In this document: positions 7,434-9,360 of the stretch, piece by piece
How positions within the stretch are numbered: position 1 is the first letter of the stretch
How the letters are laid out: each line of letters begins with the position of its first letter
NCBI GenBank assembly: GCA_964416925.1
Contig: CAYQFQ010000026.1
Location: forward strand, 1-9,360
Reading direction: 5' to 3'
DNA from: CAYQFQ01 sp964416925
Lineage (GTDB): Bacteria; Patescibacteriota; Minisyncoccia; Phycocordibacterales; GWA1-40-21
DNA length: 9,360 bases
The notes under the pieces: generated by a model
Seen by the model: only the letters and a program-made list of their open reading frames with translations
What the model was told of the DNA's origin: nothing
Databases searched by the model: none
Position numbers and translations under genes: made by a program

Positions 7434-8103
7434 ATTTAATTGCCCACTGATTGATAATATCAGACAGGTCATCTGCAGGTTCTACAGGTGGTTTACTTGG
7501 TGCTCGCACTTTTGGTTCGTCTTCTACGCTTGCTACAGGCGAAGCAGCTATGCTTTCAAAAGTTTCAGTGGCTTGATGTTCATAACCTATCTCTTCCTCA
7601 AACCCAAATTTTGAAGCCGCACCCGTTGAAGCATCTACATATTGAATAACTTGAACGGCTCGGAGTCTCAATGCTACCCCCGCGCCAATCAAAGGAGTGT
7701 AGTAGGGGGCAATAGATCCATTTATTTTAATTTCTGAACCGCCCCAAACATTACTATCAATCATAGGGATACCCTTTGCATCAAAAATAGCAGGTTTGTA
7801 AGCAGCTTTAGATTTAAATTTAAGAATAACTTTTCCTGTCGAATTACCTGCATCATCAAGTTGTTCCATGTATGGAGGAGGTGCTTTTTTAATATCTTTG
7901 CCCCCATTCTTTTTGGACTCAGCTGCAACATTCTCAGCAAATACTTCGTTGATTTGTTTTAGAATAGGAATAGCTTCTTCCTTAGAAAGAATAAGACTAA
8001 CCTTGTATTCTCCTTCTTCAGAAAACTTGGTATCTGGTTTAGATAACCAAGGGTACTGCGCAATGCCTTTAGGCGTTGTAAATGTAATAGGCTGTTGGGC
8101 CAT
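7432..8103 (-). CDS. Single-stranded DNA-binding protein, T7 gp2.5-like candidate
   Basis: A 223-residue protein with the composition and layout of phage gp2.5-type ssDNA-binding proteins. There is a beta-rich core (KFSEEGEYKVSLILS, residues 26-40; KVILKFKSKA, 91-100; SEIKINGSIAPYY, 123-135; GVALRLRAVQVIQY, 142-155) fitting an OB fold. A low-complexity, proline- and acid-rich C-terminal part follows from about residue 175, ending DDLSDIINQWAIK. In that family the acidic tail contacts the replication proteins. No family signature is strict enough for certainty, but location beside a primase-helicase and a helicase supports coating of ssDNA during replication or recombination. The ATG at 8103 has an AAGGAG site seven bases upstream. 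An alternative is another small OB-fold replication accessory protein. Confidence 0.75.
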   Translation of the reverse strand: MAQQPITFTTPKGIAQYPWLSKPDTKFSEEGEYKVSLILSKEEAIPILKQINEVFAENVAAESKKNGGKDIKKAPPPYMEQLDDAGNSTGKVILKFKSKAAYKPAIFDAKGIPMIDSNVWGGSEIKINGSIAPYYTPLIGAGVALRLRAVQVIQYVDASTGAASKFGFEEEIGYEHQATETFESIAASPVASVEDEPKVRAPSKPPVEPADDLSDIINQWAIK

Positions 8104-8110
8104 GATATTT

Positions 8111-8116
8111 CTCCTT
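8111..8116 (-). promoter_or_regulatory. Shine-Dalgarno AAGGAG for the ssDNA-binding protein gene, overlapping the upstream stop
   Basis: AAGGAG lies seven bases before the ATG at 8103 and shares bases with the TAA stop (8117-8115) of the small coiled-coil protein gene. This again points to coupled translation and fixes the start of the ssDNA-binding protein. Confidence 0.75.
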
Positions 8117-8519
8117 ATTTATTAGTTGGTTTACGTACACTAATTTTGAACTCTCTCATAGTACTAATTCCAGGAGGCAATCCTTCTTCTCCTCTTGTGC
8201 TTAAAAATTCTTTAAAATTAGTTTGACTTAAGCGTTGTTGTAATAACTCAAGCGCATCGTTTTCAATAATGTACTTTTTGAAATTATCCCAATCACCACA
8301 AACATAGTTCTCTTTTAAAGTTTTAATAATAGTGCCATGTTCAGTGCGTAGTGTTTCCGCACCAATTTGATTACACGTCGCAAGCATAGCTTCCTCTAAA
8401 CGATCCATCTGTTCTTTGAAAACTGCATCCTCTTGCTCATATTTTTTGGCTAACTTCTCTCGCTCTCGTCTGATAGTAAGATAGGTGCTAACCAAAGAAT
8501 CTACTTTTACATCACTCAT
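8115..8519 (-). CDS. Small coiled-coil phage protein, 134 aa, unknown function (replication/recombination neighbourhood)
   Basis: Residues about 12-48 (YLTIRRERE... EEAMLATC) are a charged coiled coil. A compact domain follows with ETLRTEHGTIIKTLKE, a W77-centred CGDWDNF turn, LLQQRLSQTNFKEFL and GLPPGISTMREFKISVRKP. This layout (coiled coil, G-T-[IV] strand, W-D-x-[FL], LPPG and a final basic strand) is one I associate with a widespread phage family of unknown function encoded next to ssDNA-binding and recombination genes. Some members are loosely called Gp157-like or Gam-like, but I do not see diagnostic residues for either. The ATG overlaps the helicase TGA by four bases (ATGA, 8516-8519), and a GAGGAG site lies eight bases upstream, inside the helicase gene. 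The gene is confident; function is open. Confidence 0.82.
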   Translation of the reverse strand: MSDVKVDSLVSTYLTIRREREKLAKKYEQEDAVFKEQMDRLEEAMLATCNQIGAETLRTEHGTIIKTLKENYVCGDWDNFKKYIIENDALELLQQRLSQTNFKEFLSTRGEEGLPPGISTMREFKISVRKPTNK

Positions 8520-9360
8520 ATTCCGATCTCCTCTCTATATAAATCTACTAAACTTGTATGCGCAGTTACCTTTTGCTGCAACATGCCATACATTCTCTTT
8601 TCAATCTCAGAACCTTGTAAATGAACTACAGTCATATTATTTTTTTGTCCTACCCGTTGAATTCTAGCAATGCACTGCACATAAGTTTCTACGCTCATCA
8701 CAGGTGACCAAAATACAACAGTGTCTGCGCGGGTTAATGTGACTCCATGCGACGCAGATTGAGGTTGAATCACCAATACTCGAGGGTCTTCTGCGTTTTG
8801 AAATTCTTTAATAATTGTAGTGCGTTCAGCCTTACTTACACTGCCATTAATAATACTATTTGTAATTCCAATTTTTGTTAAGTATTCAGCAACAATAAGT
8901 ATGGTGTGTCGATAAGGAACAAACACTAAAAGTTTATGCGAGGTCTGGTCAATGACTTCATGTAATTCTTTAAGACGGGGGGATATATCAAACTCAACAA
9001 CTTTTTTATCGTCAGTGTAAACTGCACCACCTGAAATTTGTAAAAGTTTTGTCATGTTAGCCGCCGCGTTTACCGAACTAATTTCTTGCCCAGCCGCTTC
9101 AATTAAAAACTCTTTTTTTAATTCTTGGTAAAATTTCTCTACACTCTTTGATAACGGCACAATGCGTGTTTGATAAACAATGTCAGGCAGATCCAAACAA
9201 TCTTCTTTAGCAAAACGAATTGCGGGTTGGAGTGTATTAAATACTTTATGCTCACTTCCATTTCGCGGAAGCCATTTAAATCGGCTTATCTGATACATGA
9301 CAATATCTCGCCATGCACTTGAAAATTTAGGTACACGATACGGGCATACTAATCTTGCTA
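8516..9360 (-). CDS. SNF2/SF2-type DNA helicase, C-terminal part (cut by right edge)
   Basis: The frame runs through the ATG at 9298 to the window edge (VCPYRVPKFSSAWRDIV precedes it), so that ATG is internal and the N-terminal ATPase lobe (Walker A and DEAH-like motif) lies outside. Seen here is the second helicase lobe. It has a KEDCLDLPDIVY segment typical of SNF2-like proteins, HKLLVFVPYRHT and a GSVSKAER segment, motif V SASHGVTLTRADTVVFW (about 8707-8758), and motif VI QCIARIQRVGQ (8645-8677) with both arginines and the glutamine kept. Phages often carry such helicases in replication or recombination cassettes, where they remodel DNA forks or displace proteins. No nuclease domain is visible in this part. 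It is the first gene of the operon seen here and overlaps the next by four bases. Confidence 0.88.
   Translation of the reverse strand, partial: ARLVCPYRVPKFSSAWRDIVMYQISRFKWLPRNGSEHKVFNTLQPAIRFAKEDCLDLPDIVYQTRIVPLSKSVEKFYQELKKEFLIEAAGQEISSVNAAANMTKLLQISGGAVYTDDKKVVEFDISPRLKELHEVIDQTSHKLLVFVPYRHTILIVAEYLTKIGITNSIINGSVSKAERTTIIKEFQNAEDPRVLVIQPQSASHGVTLTRADTVVFWSPVMSVETYVQCIARIQRVGQKNNMTVVHLQGSEIEKRMYGMLQQKVTAHTSLVDLYREEIGI
8528..8533 (-). promoter_or_regulatory. Shine-Dalgarno GAGGAG inside the helicase gene, for the coiled-coil protein
   Basis: GAGGAG, eight bases before the ATG at 8519, lies within the last codons of the helicase. It sets the start of the coiled-coil protein, whose ATG overlaps the helicase stop. 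Confidence 0.7.

Noticed and set aside
7868..8125. 85-codon + strand open frame opposite the ssDNA-binding protein gene
   Set aside because: It is antisense to a gene with strong ribosome sites and operon context, and the hydrophobic product looks like a shadow of its reverse frame.
9296..9298. ATG at 9298 as the start of the helicase gene
   Set aside because: The frame continues to the right edge with SNF2-like sequence, and a helicase needs the N-terminal lobe that would lie beyond.

Overview
The window is an AT-rich piece of a tailed-phage genome, most likely a marine or aquatic phage assembled from a metagenome (there is a 10-N scaffold gap). The evidence for a phage is a giant virion-type polyvalent protein on one strand and a compact replication cassette on the other. 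There are no rRNA or tRNA genes, no insertion sequences and no bacterial housekeeping genes. The host cannot be named from the sequence.

Left part, + strand (about 1-3963): one very large gene, open at the left edge and interrupted by the N run at 497-506. The flanks read in different frames. If the placeholder is collapsed, either by a 3-base overlap or by direct joining, they become one continuous frame of more than 1,300 codons. The N-terminal part has a zincin-like HExxH metallopeptidase signature. The long remainder resembles the large polyvalent or internal virion proteins of phages, with membrane-like hydrophobic helices and a conserved-looking C-terminal region. The ATG at 697 is internal to this gene and is not a true start.

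Right part, - strand (9360 down to 3960): a tightly packed replication/recombination operon read right to left. It holds the C-terminal half of an SNF2/SF2-type helicase (cut by the right edge), a small coiled-coil phage protein, a T7 gp2.5-like ssDNA-binding protein candidate, a helix-turn-helix protein, a fused AEP-type primase plus AAA+/SF3-like (DUF927-type) helicase of 952 residues, and a 66-residue small phage protein. Genes overlap or are spaced by about 10 bases, with strong Shine-Dalgarno sites lying over the preceding stop codons. The only real intergenic gap (7006-7090) is just upstream of the primase-helicase. It holds a plausible promoter and a dyad/hairpin.

The two arms converge tail to tail and their stop codons overlap by four bases (TTAA, 3960-3963), with no convincing terminator between them. 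The replication cassette supplies primer synthesis, DNA unwinding and ssDNA coating; the + arm supplies what is probably a virion-delivered protein. No wholly new system is evident. The most notable points are the metallopeptidase fused to the giant protein, the dyad in front of the primase gene, and the assembly gap that splits one gene.
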